Assembly (NCBI GenBank): GCA_028275265.1
Contig: JAPWUZ010000129.1
Span: forward strand, 1 to 7,353
Direction of reading: 5' to 3'
Source: Armatimonadota bacterium
GTDB lineage: Bacteria; Armatimonadota; HRBIN16
Length of the DNA stretch: 7,353 nucleotides
Shown: in pieces, positions 1 through 7,151 of the stretch
Layout: the number at the start of each line of letters is the position of its first letter
Position numbering within the stretch: the stretch's first letter is position 1
The notes under the pieces: model-generated
Database searches by the model: none
The model's input: only the letters and a program-made list of their open reading frames with translations
What the model was told of the DNA's origin: nothing
Position numbers and translations under genes: made by a program

Positions 1-2
1 TG

Positions 3-656
3 GGGCTCGGTATCATGATGTATACCGAGGACTATGACGGCGTCTACCCCATGGGCTACTACTACGAGCTCAGCGGCCCGACGCAGGGGCGGCGCGTACA
101 GTGGTGCTACATGATTCAGCCCTACGTGAAAAACACGGGCATCTTCAAGTGCCTGACCGATTTCGAGCCGACCCCGCCAGCAAGCAGCCGAGGCTACCCC
201 GATTTGACCGTGCCAGAGCTCAGCTACATCCCCAATTATGCGGTGATGCCAGCACACGATGGAGGAACGGTCAACTGCGCAGTCGTAGGCACGCCGGCGA
301 GCGTGATTGTTCTCGCGGAGAAACAATACAAGATAGGCACGAGGGTGCTTAAGTCCTACGCGGGAACTTCAGGCTTCTACCCGGACACTCCAAACAACGA
401 TCCGTACTGTCGTGTCACCGTCGACCGAGTGCGCGCGGCGATTGCGGTACCCAGCGACCGCAACTACAAACTGGCTCGCGTCGCGTTCTTCCGACACGCA
501 GGCGGGTCTAACTTCGTATTTGCGGACGGGCATGCCAAGTGGTACCGCATGGAACAGACACTCGGAACAAACTTTTTGTGGGGTGAGCGCTATTATGCAG
601 GTAGCGGCACCCTGCTGGACGAGGCTACTTGCGAGAGCCTGATGCCACCGTTTTAG
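3..656 (+). CDS. Prepilin-like DUF1559-type protein with H-X9-DG motif (5' partial)
   Basis: The open frame enters from the left edge (reading GLGIMMYTEDYDGVYP), so the ATG at 15 is an internal methionine and not the start. In this family a segment of the type QLGLALMMYxxDYDxxYP lies some 30-40 residues after a type IV prepilin cleavage/methylation helix, which would be upstream of this window. The family signature is present near the C-terminus: counting from the ATG at 15, His161 is followed by nine residues and then Asp171-Gly172 (bases 495-530), in the context RHAGGSNFVFADGHAKW. Such proteins are pseudopilin-like, membrane-anchored or exported, and occur in large paralogous sets in Armatimonadota, Planctomycetota and Lentisphaerota; their exact role is not established. 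The frame stops at TAG 654-656 and a hairpin follows 16 nt later. Cysteines at residues 31, 46, 88, 132 and 206 could form disulfides outside the cytoplasm (inference). I am confident of the family but not of the function. Confidence 0.85.
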   Translation, partial: GLGIMMYTEDYDGVYPMGYYYELSGPTQGRRVQWCYMIQPYVKNTGIFKCLTDFEPTPPASSRGYPDLTVPELSYIPNYAVMPAHDGGTVNCAVVGTPASVIVLAEKQYKIGTRVLKSYAGTSGFYPDTPNNDPYCRVTVDRVRAAIAVPSDRNYKLARVAFFRHAGGSNFVFADGHAKWYRMEQTLGTNFLWGERYYAGSGTLLDEATCESLMPPF

Positions 657-672
657 TGCTGAGGTAGGGACA

Positions 673-700
673 GCTGGAGACCCCGATCCGGGTCTCCAGC
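673..700 (+). terminator. Perfect 11-bp stem hairpin, probable terminator or leader structure
   Basis: Bases 673-683 (gctggagaccc) are the exact reverse complement of 690-700 (gggtctccagc), with a 6-nt loop at 684-689. It lies 16 nt after the stop of the prepilin-like gene, which is the usual place for a terminator. It has no T-tract on either side, so it is not a canonical intrinsic terminator. Its last base directly precedes the GTG at 701, so it could also be a leader hairpin controlling translation of the next gene. Confidence 0.5.
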
Positions 701-2359
701 GTGATTACGATGACCCGTGAGAAAGAGGATTGGGAGGTTCGCTTGCGCGGCATCGGCAAGAGAGAAACACCAAGGTTATCCCAGACGGGGGAGTGGGCTA
801 ATGTTGGTCTTCCCGTACGGGGTTGGCTGATTCACACGCCAGACAAGGACTACATCGACCGTGTACTTGCCGCAGCCCCTCGCTATGGCATCAATCATCT
901 GGACATTTCGCATAACTTCGTCCACAACATCGATGAGATTTTAGAACGTCCGGGGCTGGCAGAGCTGGTCGAGCAGACAGCGCGACGCTGCATCGAGCTG
1001 GGGATAGAGGCTTTCGTCTGGTCGCACGAGTTTAACACTCGACAGCCCAACTTAATCCTGAACCCAGCGAAGCCCGAGGGACGCGCCTTTTGGGAATCGC
1101 GCAAGCAAGCTTACCGGGATGCGCTGAAGCGATGCCCATCGGTCGCAGGCGTCGTGCTGATGTTCGGCTCGTGCCCGACGGAAATCTGGGATCCGCGCAT
1201 CACCGACCCTTACTGGACGCGGTTGTCCTGGCCCCAACGGGTTCGCCGCGTGACGCAGGTTGTGCAGTCGGTGGTTTGTGGCGAGATGCGGCGCAAGCTG
1301 TGGGTGCGGGACTTCAATCACGGTCCCGCCGAGCTACGGGCGCTTATAGACGGGTTGCGCGACCTGCCAGGCATCACCGTTTACTCCAAAGCGGAGCCAC
1401 AAGACTTCCAGCTGTTCTACCCTCACTCGTTCTCCATCGGCGCGTATGGTCGGACACCCCAGGTGATTGAAGTTGACCTCAATGGGGAATACTGGGGTCA
1501 GTCTCTGGTGCCCGTTTCCCTAGTCAGTTATCTTCGGTATCGGATAGGGTATGGATTTCGGAAGGGGGTGAAAGGTGCGGTTGGTCGCATTGACACCTAC
1601 GACAGGAGAGTGCTGGGCACACCATCTGAGATCAACCTTTACGCATTTAGCCGGCTTCTGGAAAATCCAAAAACCGCCGAACAAGAGATATACGACGGCT
1701 GGCTGAAGCAACGCTATGGTTTGACCCCGCGTAGCCCGGCGGCGCGCCGATTGCAGACCATTTTGCAACGAACTGTTCTTATGGTAAAGGCGACCTATTA
1801 CACGTTGGGTTTCTGGACACCGAAGAACCAGTCCTCCATGCCATCGTCGATGGCGTCTATCAGCCGTGCCATTGTGTCGAAGAGTACGGCTCAGTGGAAT
1901 CCGGCGGCGAAAGCGACAGAGGAACGATTAAGTAACCCGGATTTGCCCACCGTGCAGGCGATTCTGGCGGAGAAGGAACTCGGTGTGACCATTGCGGAGC
2001 AGAATCTGGTCGAGCTGAGAGGGCTTCGGAGTGCCCTCCGTCCAGACGACTATCAAAGCCTGACCAAGTATTTCGCTGGCGCCGTCGAGGTGGCACGGCT
2101 GTATCAAGCGGTGGCGCGTGCTTACTGGCTAACCCGTCTCGTTGAACTCAGGTGTGCCTCCAAGTCGGAGGAAGAGCAGGCGTGGGCAGCCTATCAGCAA
2201 CTTCTGCAATGGGCAGAGCGGGTCGAAGCAGGCAGAGTGCCCTTGCCAGGTGGACCTTTACAGGAGGCTGCGAAGCTGAGGCAGTTGGCTGCAGATGTAG
2301 AGCGAGCGCTTCGGAGCGCACAAACTGAACCGCGCTCCGAGTCGCTTCCCGAACAATAA
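701..2359 (+). CDS. GH67-like (alpha-glucuronidase-like) glycoside hydrolase, cytoplasmic
   Basis: The 552-residue protein has no signal peptide or membrane segment. Residues about 40-340 read like the TIM-barrel catalytic domain of GH67 alpha-glucuronidases. AEPQDFQLFYPHSF (231-244) parallels the family's NGPIDFQPREPFHP segment, and TPQVIEVDLNGEYWGQ (252-267) parallels TPLMMEFQITQEYLGQ. SEINLYAFSRLLENP (309-323) and AEQEIYDGWLKQRYG (326-340) parallel the family's AFGRLAWDP and AEEIADEW segments. Asp235 and Glu263 fall where GH67 has its Asp/Glu general-base pair; Glu161, after a VVLMFGS strand, is a possible general acid. GH67 enzymes are usually near 680-700 residues, with an N-terminal domain that is missing here. 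Residues 410-540 are helical. GH67 removes (4-O-methyl)glucuronic acid from xylo-oligosaccharides; activity here is inferred. The start is GTG 701 or ATG 710; neither has a Shine-Dalgarno sequence, and an in-frame TAG at 665 limits extension. The assignment is from remembered motifs, so a diverged non-GH67 barrel remains possible. Confidence 0.6.
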   Translation: MITMTREKEDWEVRLRGIGKRETPRLSQTGEWANVGLPVRGWLIHTPDKDYIDRVLAAAPRYGINHLDISHNFVHNIDEILERPGLAELVEQTARRCIELGIEAFVWSHEFNTRQPNLILNPAKPEGRAFWESRKQAYRDALKRCPSVAGVVLMFGSCPTEIWDPRITDPYWTRLSWPQRVRRVTQVVQSVVCGEMRRKLWVRDFNHGPAELRALIDGLRDLPGITVYSKAEPQDFQLFYPHSFSIGAYGRTPQVIEVDLNGEYWGQSLVPVSLVSYLRYRIGYGFRKGVKGAVGRIDTYDRRVLGTPSEINLYAFSRLLENPKTAEQEIYDGWLKQRYGLTPRSPAARRLQTILQRTVLMVKATYYTLGFWTPKNQSSMPSSMASISRAIVSKSTAQWNPAAKATEERLSNPDLPTVQAILAEKELGVTIAEQNLVELRGLRSALRPDDYQSLTKYFAGAVEVARLYQAVARAYWLTRLVELRCASKSEEEQAWAAYQQLLQWAERVEAGRVPLPGGPLQEAAKLRQLAADVERALRSAQTEPRSESLPEQ

Positions 2360-2364
2360 GGGGA

Positions 2365-5300
2365 TTACTGCTCCTCTGCACGAATCCAGTCTATCTCCAC
2401 CTCGGTGTTGGTGGCAGAGCCGGGATCGAGACGGATAGCAGTAATCGTTTGCCCGCGCCAGAGCGGGTGCTCCCCAACGGGCAGAACCACCTTGTGCCAC
2501 TCGCCGTCCAGCGGTAACTCGAACCGTATCACCTTGCTCTCGTCAAAGCCGGGCGAGCTAAGGGTTGTCCAGTAGAACTGGGCACCGCGATTGCCCGTGC
2601 CACGCAGGCGGATGCGGATATAGCGGATAGAGTCACCGTCCAGCCGGCACAGTGGACGCACCATATACGGGTCGCCACCGGTGGAACGAGTCAGCAGCGA
2701 GCCGTGCCGAACCTGCAACGGCTCCAAGTCGTTCGCTGCCTCCCAGCCTTCGGTGTCCTCTTCGAACTCGAACCTGAGCTGCGTCATGACGCGAGGGAAT
2801 GCTGGTATGTTCGCCCTCTGCACACCGCGAACTTCCACCGTGACCTCCGCGTCCGAAGCGAGCCATACTACCAGTGCACGGTGCGCCTGCGAGTACTTCC
2901 AGCAGCTTTCCGCACGAGATTCGGGAGTCAAACGCTCCACCTCCGGCAAAGGTTGTCCCCGCAACAGAACCTGCGCCGGACGAGACACGCCGCTTATCAG
3001 CAGGTTGCCGCGCTCGCCTTTCGGGTGGCGCAGCACCACGCGCAGGGTCTCACCCGACTCGCTTGCCTGCATTTTCACCGCGCGACTGCTGACACGGATG
3101 CCGCTGGGAAGGCGCAGGGTGCGAGGCTCTTCCTCATGCCCCAGAAAGTGATAGACGTTTTTGAGTATCTGGCGCGGGGCAAAGTCCCACGCCGCGCGCG
3201 CATTGGTAATGGTATGGTAGCTGTCGGGCCACAGGGCAAGGTTCTTGCCGGAAGTGGATTGCTGGTACATGGCACAGCGCGTGATGCCAAGCGCGACCTG
3301 CTTCCACAACGCCGGAGCGGTTTTGTCGGTTTCGCATAGCTTCAGCAGCGCGTAGGCATAACGCAAGCCGTTCCACTGCACGATGTTACCGAACCAGCTC
3401 GCCATGTACAGGCTCGCCCCGAAGACAGGGATAGAACCGTAGCGCATCCAGGGCTTTCCGGGTGCGTTCCACACATAGACGAAGGGCAATCCTGCCCGTG
3501 CCCAACGGCGCGCTTCCGTGAGCCAGTGCGGGTTACCGCTGAACCAGTAGCCCTCGATATAAGCGTCGATGGCATCGGCGGCGGTGAGGATGTCGGGAGT
3601 ATGCACCGGCACCTCCCACACCTGCGCCGCGCGCGGGATGGTGAAGCGACGCATGAACTCCAGCGTCTTCGCCCCGGCGCGATACGCCTCCACGCTGCCG
3701 GAGATTCGGGCGTAGCGCAAAATCTCATAGGCATTGCGAGCGCACGTACCCAGCTCCACCGCGTCGGGTGGTCCAAGCAGGTGGTAGTCGTAGCCCTTGA
3801 ACACGCCCTGGTCACGCCGGTCGGCGTCGAAGCCCCAGGAACCATCGGTGTTCTGGGACTGCATCAGCTCCAGTGCCCGAGAACGCAGGAAAGACAGGGT
3901 GTTCTCGGTATCACCATGCTCGAACTGCATGTCCTCCGCCTGCGGAACGCCCACCATACTCACCCGAGGTTGGGTCTTTGCCACCAGCGCGCGCCACGTT
4001 GCAGCTTCGGGATGGTTGGGCAGGATGGTCAACGCCTTCAACAGGTCATACACATAGTCCAGCCGAAAAGCCGGGCGCGACCATATCCCCGGTCCACCCT
4101 GAAACGGCAGCCAGCCTTCCTCGTCCGAGACCCACAACGAATCGGTATACGCCTTCATGCTCCAGGCAATCTGCCTCAGGTCATCACCCTGCGGGGCAGG
4201 TAGCGGCGGGTCCGGACGGAAGTGCGCGAACCAGGCATCTACCACGCTCAGCGCGTCCTTCGCCTGAGGATGGACGACCACAAGCGCGCTGAGACGCAGG
4301 TAGCCATCGGGCGTCACACGGAAGGGCTTTTCCGCTGTCAGACGATTCTCACCCAGCCCCGCAGGCACGTTGGGCGCCATAAGACCTAACCGGTGTGTCG
4401 CCGTCCCCTTTAGCCTGTCGGGTACGGCAAACACCGGCTGCGGCATCCTCTGTCCTTTAGCCCAGCTGTCATGCACATCCCACAGTAACCCCACCGCTGC
4501 CATCGGCGTTTTCACGCCCATCGCGGGGATGGTTACTTTGTGCGGGTGGGGCACGAAGCGAATCCGGTCGGGGTGGTCGGTGGCGATGTCCAGGTCGCTG
4601 CTGCTCACCTCGTGCGCGGTCAACCACTCCAGACCGGGGAAGAGGGCTTCCTGTTTGGCATCGGCGGTGCTACCGTCCCCAACCAGTAGCACAGGTCCCT
4701 CAAACGCCAGTACATCGCGCGGCTTGTCAGGAACGCAGGCGTACTCCATCTTGAGGGTGTGCACGTCCACAAAGCGAACGCGGAGCGTGAAAGTCCAGCG
4801 CGCGCCAGCGCGGTCGCGTGTGCTGCTGCTAAGCCTGACCGGAGCGTACGAGACTGTTCGCCCAAGTGCTGAATAGTGTGCGAAGAGCCGTTGCACCGAG
4901 CCATCGGGTAGTTTCACCACCACGCTGCCCAGGTGAGGCATTCGCGCCACCACCCGGCTGCCCACGCGCAGTTCGCCAATGGTGCGGTCAGACCCCTGCC
5001 GTATCCACAGCGCACCCGCCACCCGATGCGCGGGCCGGTTGATGGCATCGGTAACGGTAAGCGTGCCTGTGGAGTTTTGCGAGGATGTCTCCGGCGCGCG
5101 CAGAGCGCAATGCACCTGCCACTCGCCCAGCGAAGAGCCAGCGCGTATCTTCCAGCGCACAGTTGCCTTTCCTCCGGGCGCAATTGGTGCCACCTTCTGC
5201 ATGTTGCTTCCCACAACGGTGAGCGGAACGCGGGAAGGCAAGGCGCAGCGCAACTCCACCCCTTCCGCGATAGCCACACCCCGATTGTGCACCGTCGCCA

Positions 5301-6240
5301 CGATTTCAGCGGTTCCTCCGGGTGCAACCATCGCGGGCTTCATCAGCACGCTCTGCAGCTCCACCCGCGGTGCGAGCCGGAAGGTTTCTTCCGCACGCTC
5401 TTTACCATCAGTAGCCGTCAGATACAGGGTGGAAGGTTTCAGCACACCCTGCACCCGCCACCGAAAGGTAATCCCATCCCCGGGCGCCGCAGTGCGAGCT
5501 TCCGGTACGCGCAGAGGCTCTACACGCCAGCCATCGGGGGCACGCACCGTCACTTGCACCGGCTGAGAAGGGGTATCGCCTGCATTGGTGATGGAGAAGG
5601 TAAACATGCCTCCCCTATCAGGAGCGGATGCATCGGGATAGAAGTGCATCTTTTCGAACTGTAGCACCGCCCCGACACGTTCCACATATTCCATATCGTC
5701 CACAATCAGCACGGCAGGTCCACCCGTCAGCCGCACGCCCACGTGCACCCATTTCACCTTCGGGTTGTCCGTGAAGTCATAGACCAACTTGCCCTGATGC
5801 CATCGACCGTCGCCCGCATGTTGATGCGGTATCTGGTAAATCGCCCTCGACGAGCCGGTGTCCTCGAAGGGGCGCGTGCTCATCGGGATAACCTGAACAC
5901 TCACCGACGCGCCCGGCGAAGCGGACACCAGCTTGTACCAGAAGACGATGCCCCCTCTGCGCTCGGCAAGCATCTTACCCTGTTGCCCGCTGTCGGGCAT
6001 CCAGTCGCGGTTCAAGCCGATTTCGGGCGGCACGTTTGGTCCAGCGCCGCGCTCGAAGCGCAGGGCATACTTGCCCGAGTGGGCATCGGTGGTCACAGTC
6101 ACCGTTTCGCCCAGCAGCTGCCAGTCGACGGGTCTGCCCTGTGCATCCAGAATCTCGAATCCGCCGTTGGTCACAGGGTTTTGCGCGAAGCACAGCGTGC
6201 AGCCAATCATGAACAGAACAAGCACCGGCGTTCGGGACAT
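2365..6240 (-). CDS. Giant secreted multidomain carbohydrate-related protein (toroid domain, terminal CBM-like module)
   Basis: This 1291-residue protein begins with a signal peptide: MSRT, a hydrophobic core VLVLFMIGCTLC, and probable cleavage after Ala19 (CFA|Q). Domains by reading: 20-190 a jelly-roll-like N-terminal module (starts NPVTNGGFEI, ends VLIVDDMEYV); 195-290 and 295-395 two Ig-like NEW3/CARDB-type domains (FTFSITNAGDTPSQPVQVTV and TAEIVATVHNRGVAIAEGVEL); 400-680 a beta-rich domain; 685-1035 a helical alpha/alpha-toroid-like domain with a QW-type motif QNTDGSWGF (796-804); 1040-1140 a small beta region; 1153-1289 a carbohydrate-binding-like module (FEFEEDTEGWEAAN, LPLDGEWHKVVLPVGEHPLWRG, IRLDPGSATNTEVEIDWIR). 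Modules of that last type are common on secreted proteins of Armatimonadota-like genomes. It most likely acts on or binds an external polysaccharide. I cannot name a GH or PL family, nor point to catalytic residues with certainty. The start ATG (complement 6238-6240) has a strong Shine-Dalgarno sequence. It converges on the GH67-like gene. Confidence 0.85.
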   Translation of the reverse strand: MSRTPVLVLFMIGCTLCFAQNPVTNGGFEILDAQGRPVDWQLLGETVTVTTDAHSGKYALRFERGAGPNVPPEIGLNRDWMPDSGQQGKMLAERRGGIVFWYKLVSASPGASVSVQVIPMSTRPFEDTGSSRAIYQIPHQHAGDGRWHQGKLVYDFTDNPKVKWVHVGVRLTGGPAVLIVDDMEYVERVGAVLQFEKMHFYPDASAPDRGGMFTFSITNAGDTPSQPVQVTVRAPDGWRVEPLRVPEARTAAPGDGITFRWRVQGVLKPSTLYLTATDGKERAEETFRLAPRVELQSVLMKPAMVAPGGTAEIVATVHNRGVAIAEGVELRCALPSRVPLTVVGSNMQKVAPIAPGGKATVRWKIRAGSSLGEWQVHCALRAPETSSQNSTGTLTVTDAINRPAHRVAGALWIRQGSDRTIGELRVGSRVVARMPHLGSVVVKLPDGSVQRLFAHYSALGRTVSYAPVRLSSSTRDRAGARWTFTLRVRFVDVHTLKMEYACVPDKPRDVLAFEGPVLLVGDGSTADAKQEALFPGLEWLTAHEVSSSDLDIATDHPDRIRFVPHPHKVTIPAMGVKTPMAAVGLLWDVHDSWAKGQRMPQPVFAVPDRLKGTATHRLGLMAPNVPAGLGENRLTAEKPFRVTPDGYLRLSALVVVHPQAKDALSVVDAWFAHFRPDPPLPAPQGDDLRQIAWSMKAYTDSLWVSDEEGWLPFQGGPGIWSRPAFRLDYVYDLLKALTILPNHPEAATWRALVAKTQPRVSMVGVPQAEDMQFEHGDTENTLSFLRSRALELMQSQNTDGSWGFDADRRDQGVFKGYDYHLLGPPDAVELGTCARNAYEILRYARISGSVEAYRAGAKTLEFMRRFTIPRAAQVWEVPVHTPDILTAADAIDAYIEGYWFSGNPHWLTEARRWARAGLPFVYVWNAPGKPWMRYGSIPVFGASLYMASWFGNIVQWNGLRYAYALLKLCETDKTAPALWKQVALGITRCAMYQQSTSGKNLALWPDSYHTITNARAAWDFAPRQILKNVYHFLGHEEEPRTLRLPSGIRVSSRAVKMQASESGETLRVVLRHPKGERGNLLISGVSRPAQVLLRGQPLPEVERLTPESRAESCWKYSQAHRALVVWLASDAEVTVEVRGVQRANIPAFPRVMTQLRFEFEEDTEGWEAANDLEPLQVRHGSLLTRSTGGDPYMVRPLCRLDGDSIRYIRIRLRGTGNRGAQFYWTTLSSPGFDESKVIRFELPLDGEWHKVVLPVGEHPLWRGQTITAIRLDPGSATNTEVEIDWIRAEEQ

Positions 6241-6247
6241 CTTTGCA

Positions 6248-6255
6248 CTCCTCCT
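6248..6255 (-). promoter_or_regulatory. Strong Shine-Dalgarno site of the 1291-aa secreted protein
   Basis: On the minus strand this reads aggaggag, ending 7 nt before the ATG at 6240-6238. It fixes the start and leaves the signal peptide at the very N-terminus. No clear -10/-35 pair for this gene is visible between here and the rightward promoter at 6306-6335. Confidence 0.85.
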
Positions 6256-6300
6256 GTATCATTCACATACAATGCCTTCTTGCCCTGATGCCCGCTCTCC

Positions 6301-6339
6301 TGCCCTTGCAAAGCCCCCGTTGCTCACGCTATACTGGTA
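6301..6339. repeat. Direct repeat, left copy (pairs with 7152-7190)
   Basis: This stretch matches 7152-7190 at 36 of 39 positions without gaps, the offset being exactly 851 bp. The core 6303-6328 (26 bp) is identical; the differences are at 6302, 6329 and 6337. The similarity includes the promoter spacer as well as the two hexamers, so it reflects common origin, not just similar promoters. The two copies bracket the MNT/HEPN gene pair. Confidence 0.9.
6306..6335 (+). promoter_or_regulatory. Sigma70-type promoter of the MNT/HEPN operon
   Basis: A -35 box TTGCAA (6306-6311) and a -10 box TATACT (6330-6335) are separated by 18 bp. Transcription would start near 6342, leaving about 40 nt of leader before the ATG at 6382. 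The promoter points away from the minus-strand gene, whose start is 66 bp to the left. The same promoter occurs upstream of leuS. The assignment rests on consensus match and on the conservation between the copies. Confidence 0.7.
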
Positions 6340-6381
6340 GCGTAAGGACTTTGTCGCCCCGAGCGTGAACCGAGGGTGCAG

Positions 6382-6714
6382 ATGCAGACCACGAAAGCGA
6401 AGAAAAAACAGTATCAACAGGTAGTGCGTGAGTTTCACCAAAGGATCGAAGACGCACTGGGGCAACCCGTTCAAGTTGTTCTGTTTGGCTCGTGTGCGCG
6501 CGGCACGGCAACCGAGGATTCCGACGTCGATGTTCTGGTGGTTGTTTCTCATCTCGACGCCCGTACCGAAGACATCATCGGCGACATCGCCTGGGAAGTG
6601 GGTTTCGAAACGGGGCTTGTGTTCTCAGCCATTCCGTTGTCCGAACAACAGCTCAGTCTGCTGCGGTACTCTCCCTGGTTCCAGTCGGTGCAGCGCGAGG
6701 GCATCCCGCTATGA
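6382..6714 (+). CDS. MNT-family minimal nucleotidyltransferase, putative antitoxin
   Basis: The 110-residue protein carries the polymerase-beta-superfamily nucleotidyltransferase signature GSCARG (36-41) followed by D46-S-D48-V-D50, after a strand QVVLFGS and within VDVLVVV. Asp48 and Asp50 would hold the metal ions. Minimal NTs (MNT/MntA) normally have a third acidic residue on a later strand. Here the corresponding strand reads TGLVFSAIPL and shows no obvious Asp/Glu, only Glu76 just before it. In studied MntA/HepT pairs the NT neutralises the HEPN RNase by adenylylating it; that role is inferred here from the overlapping HEPN gene. I prefer ATG 6382, because gaggg at 6372-6376 lies 5 nt upstream as a Shine-Dalgarno sequence; an in-frame GTG at 6376 would add two residues but overlaps that site. 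Its stop overlaps the next gene's start as ATGA, indicating translational coupling. Confidence 0.88.
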   Translation: MQTTKAKKKQYQQVVREFHQRIEDALGQPVQVVLFGSCARGTATEDSDVDVLVVVSHLDARTEDIIGDIAWEVGFETGLVFSAIPLSEQQLSLLRYSPWFQSVQREGIPL

Positions 6715-7127
6715 CTGAAGAACAGCGTACCTTGATACAGTATCGTCTCCATATGGCGGAAAAGACGTTACAGGATGCCCACTTATTGTATACACAGGGA
6801 GGCAGCTTGTGGAGCGTCGTAAACCGAGCTTACTACGCTATGTTCTACGCGGTGCTTGCTCTGCTCATCTCCGTCGGTCAAGGCGCATCCAAACACGCGC
6901 GGGTTATCGCCCTCTTTGACCAGCACTTCGTGAAACCCGGTGTATTGCCCAAAGAGACCAGCCGCTGGTTGCACCGAGCCTTCGAGCTGCGCCAGCGAGG
7001 AGATTATTTAGAGACAGCCGTGCTTGACGCAACAAGAACAGAAGAGGTCTTACAATGGGCGCGGACATTCGTAGAGCAAGCAACAACCTACCTGCGAAGC
7101 AATTGGCTATCGGATAACCAGCCTTAG
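6711..7127 (+). CDS. HEPN-domain protein (UPF0332/PF05168-like), putative toxin partner
   Basis: The 138-residue, all-helical protein shows the HEPN pattern of the PF05168/UPF0332 type: AEKTLQDAHLLYTQG (16-30), WSVVNRAYYAMFYAVLALL (34-52), ASKHARVIALFDQHFVK (59-75) and ELRQRGDYLE (92-101), the family's R-x3-D-Y motif (Arg94, Asp98, Tyr99). I do not see the R-X4-6-H RNase motif of HepT toxins: the closest is Arg64 to His72 (R-X7-H), and the last helix has Asp-Tyr instead of His. It could therefore be a non-catalytic or differently acting HEPN, or a substrate of the adjacent nucleotidyltransferase. The frame is open leftward to 6492, but the real start is ATG 6711, overlapping the MNT stop; gagg at 6697-6700 is a distant Shine-Dalgarno sequence. 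A 60-bp sample (6781-6840) is about 48% GC against 70% in a sample of the secreted-protein gene (3661-3720), hinting at foreign origin. Confidence 0.85.
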   Translation: MTEEQRTLIQYRLHMAEKTLQDAHLLYTQGGSLWSVVNRAYYAMFYAVLALLISVGQGASKHARVIALFDQHFVKPGVLPKETSRWLHRAFELRQRGDYLETAVLDATRTEEVLQWARTFVEQATTYLRSNWLSDNQP

Positions 7128-7151
7128 CAGATGTTGCGACCACGCCCGTGC

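Noticed and set aside
1052..1470. Open frames in other frames and on the minus strand within the GH67-like gene (1052-1321, 1090-1470)
   Set aside because: Low-complexity, Arg/Ala-rich translations fully inside a gene with recognisable conserved motifs.
3526..5664. Long plus-strand open frames (for example 3526-4203 and 4933-5664) opposite the 1291-aa gene
   Set aside because: They are antisense shadows of a GC-rich gene with clear domains and a signal peptide. Their translations are rich in Arg/His/Pro/Ser without recognisable motifs.
6256..6300. A promoter for the minus-strand secreted-protein gene
   Set aside because: A promoter must lie here or slightly further right, but no -35/-10 pair with acceptable spacing stands out. 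TTGCAA at 6306-6311 is self-complementary, yet has no matching -10 box at 16-18 bp on the minus strand.
6324..6368. Short inverted repeat tcacgct / agcgtga around the MNT/HEPN transcription start
   Set aside because: The arms are only 7 bp and not present in the right promoter copy, so it is easily due to chance.
6492..6710. N-terminal extension of the HEPN protein back to 6492
   Set aside because: It lies out of frame inside the MNT gene, and its translation is Arg/Ser-rich with no motif. The HEPN homology begins at ATG 6711, which forms a classic ATGA overlap.
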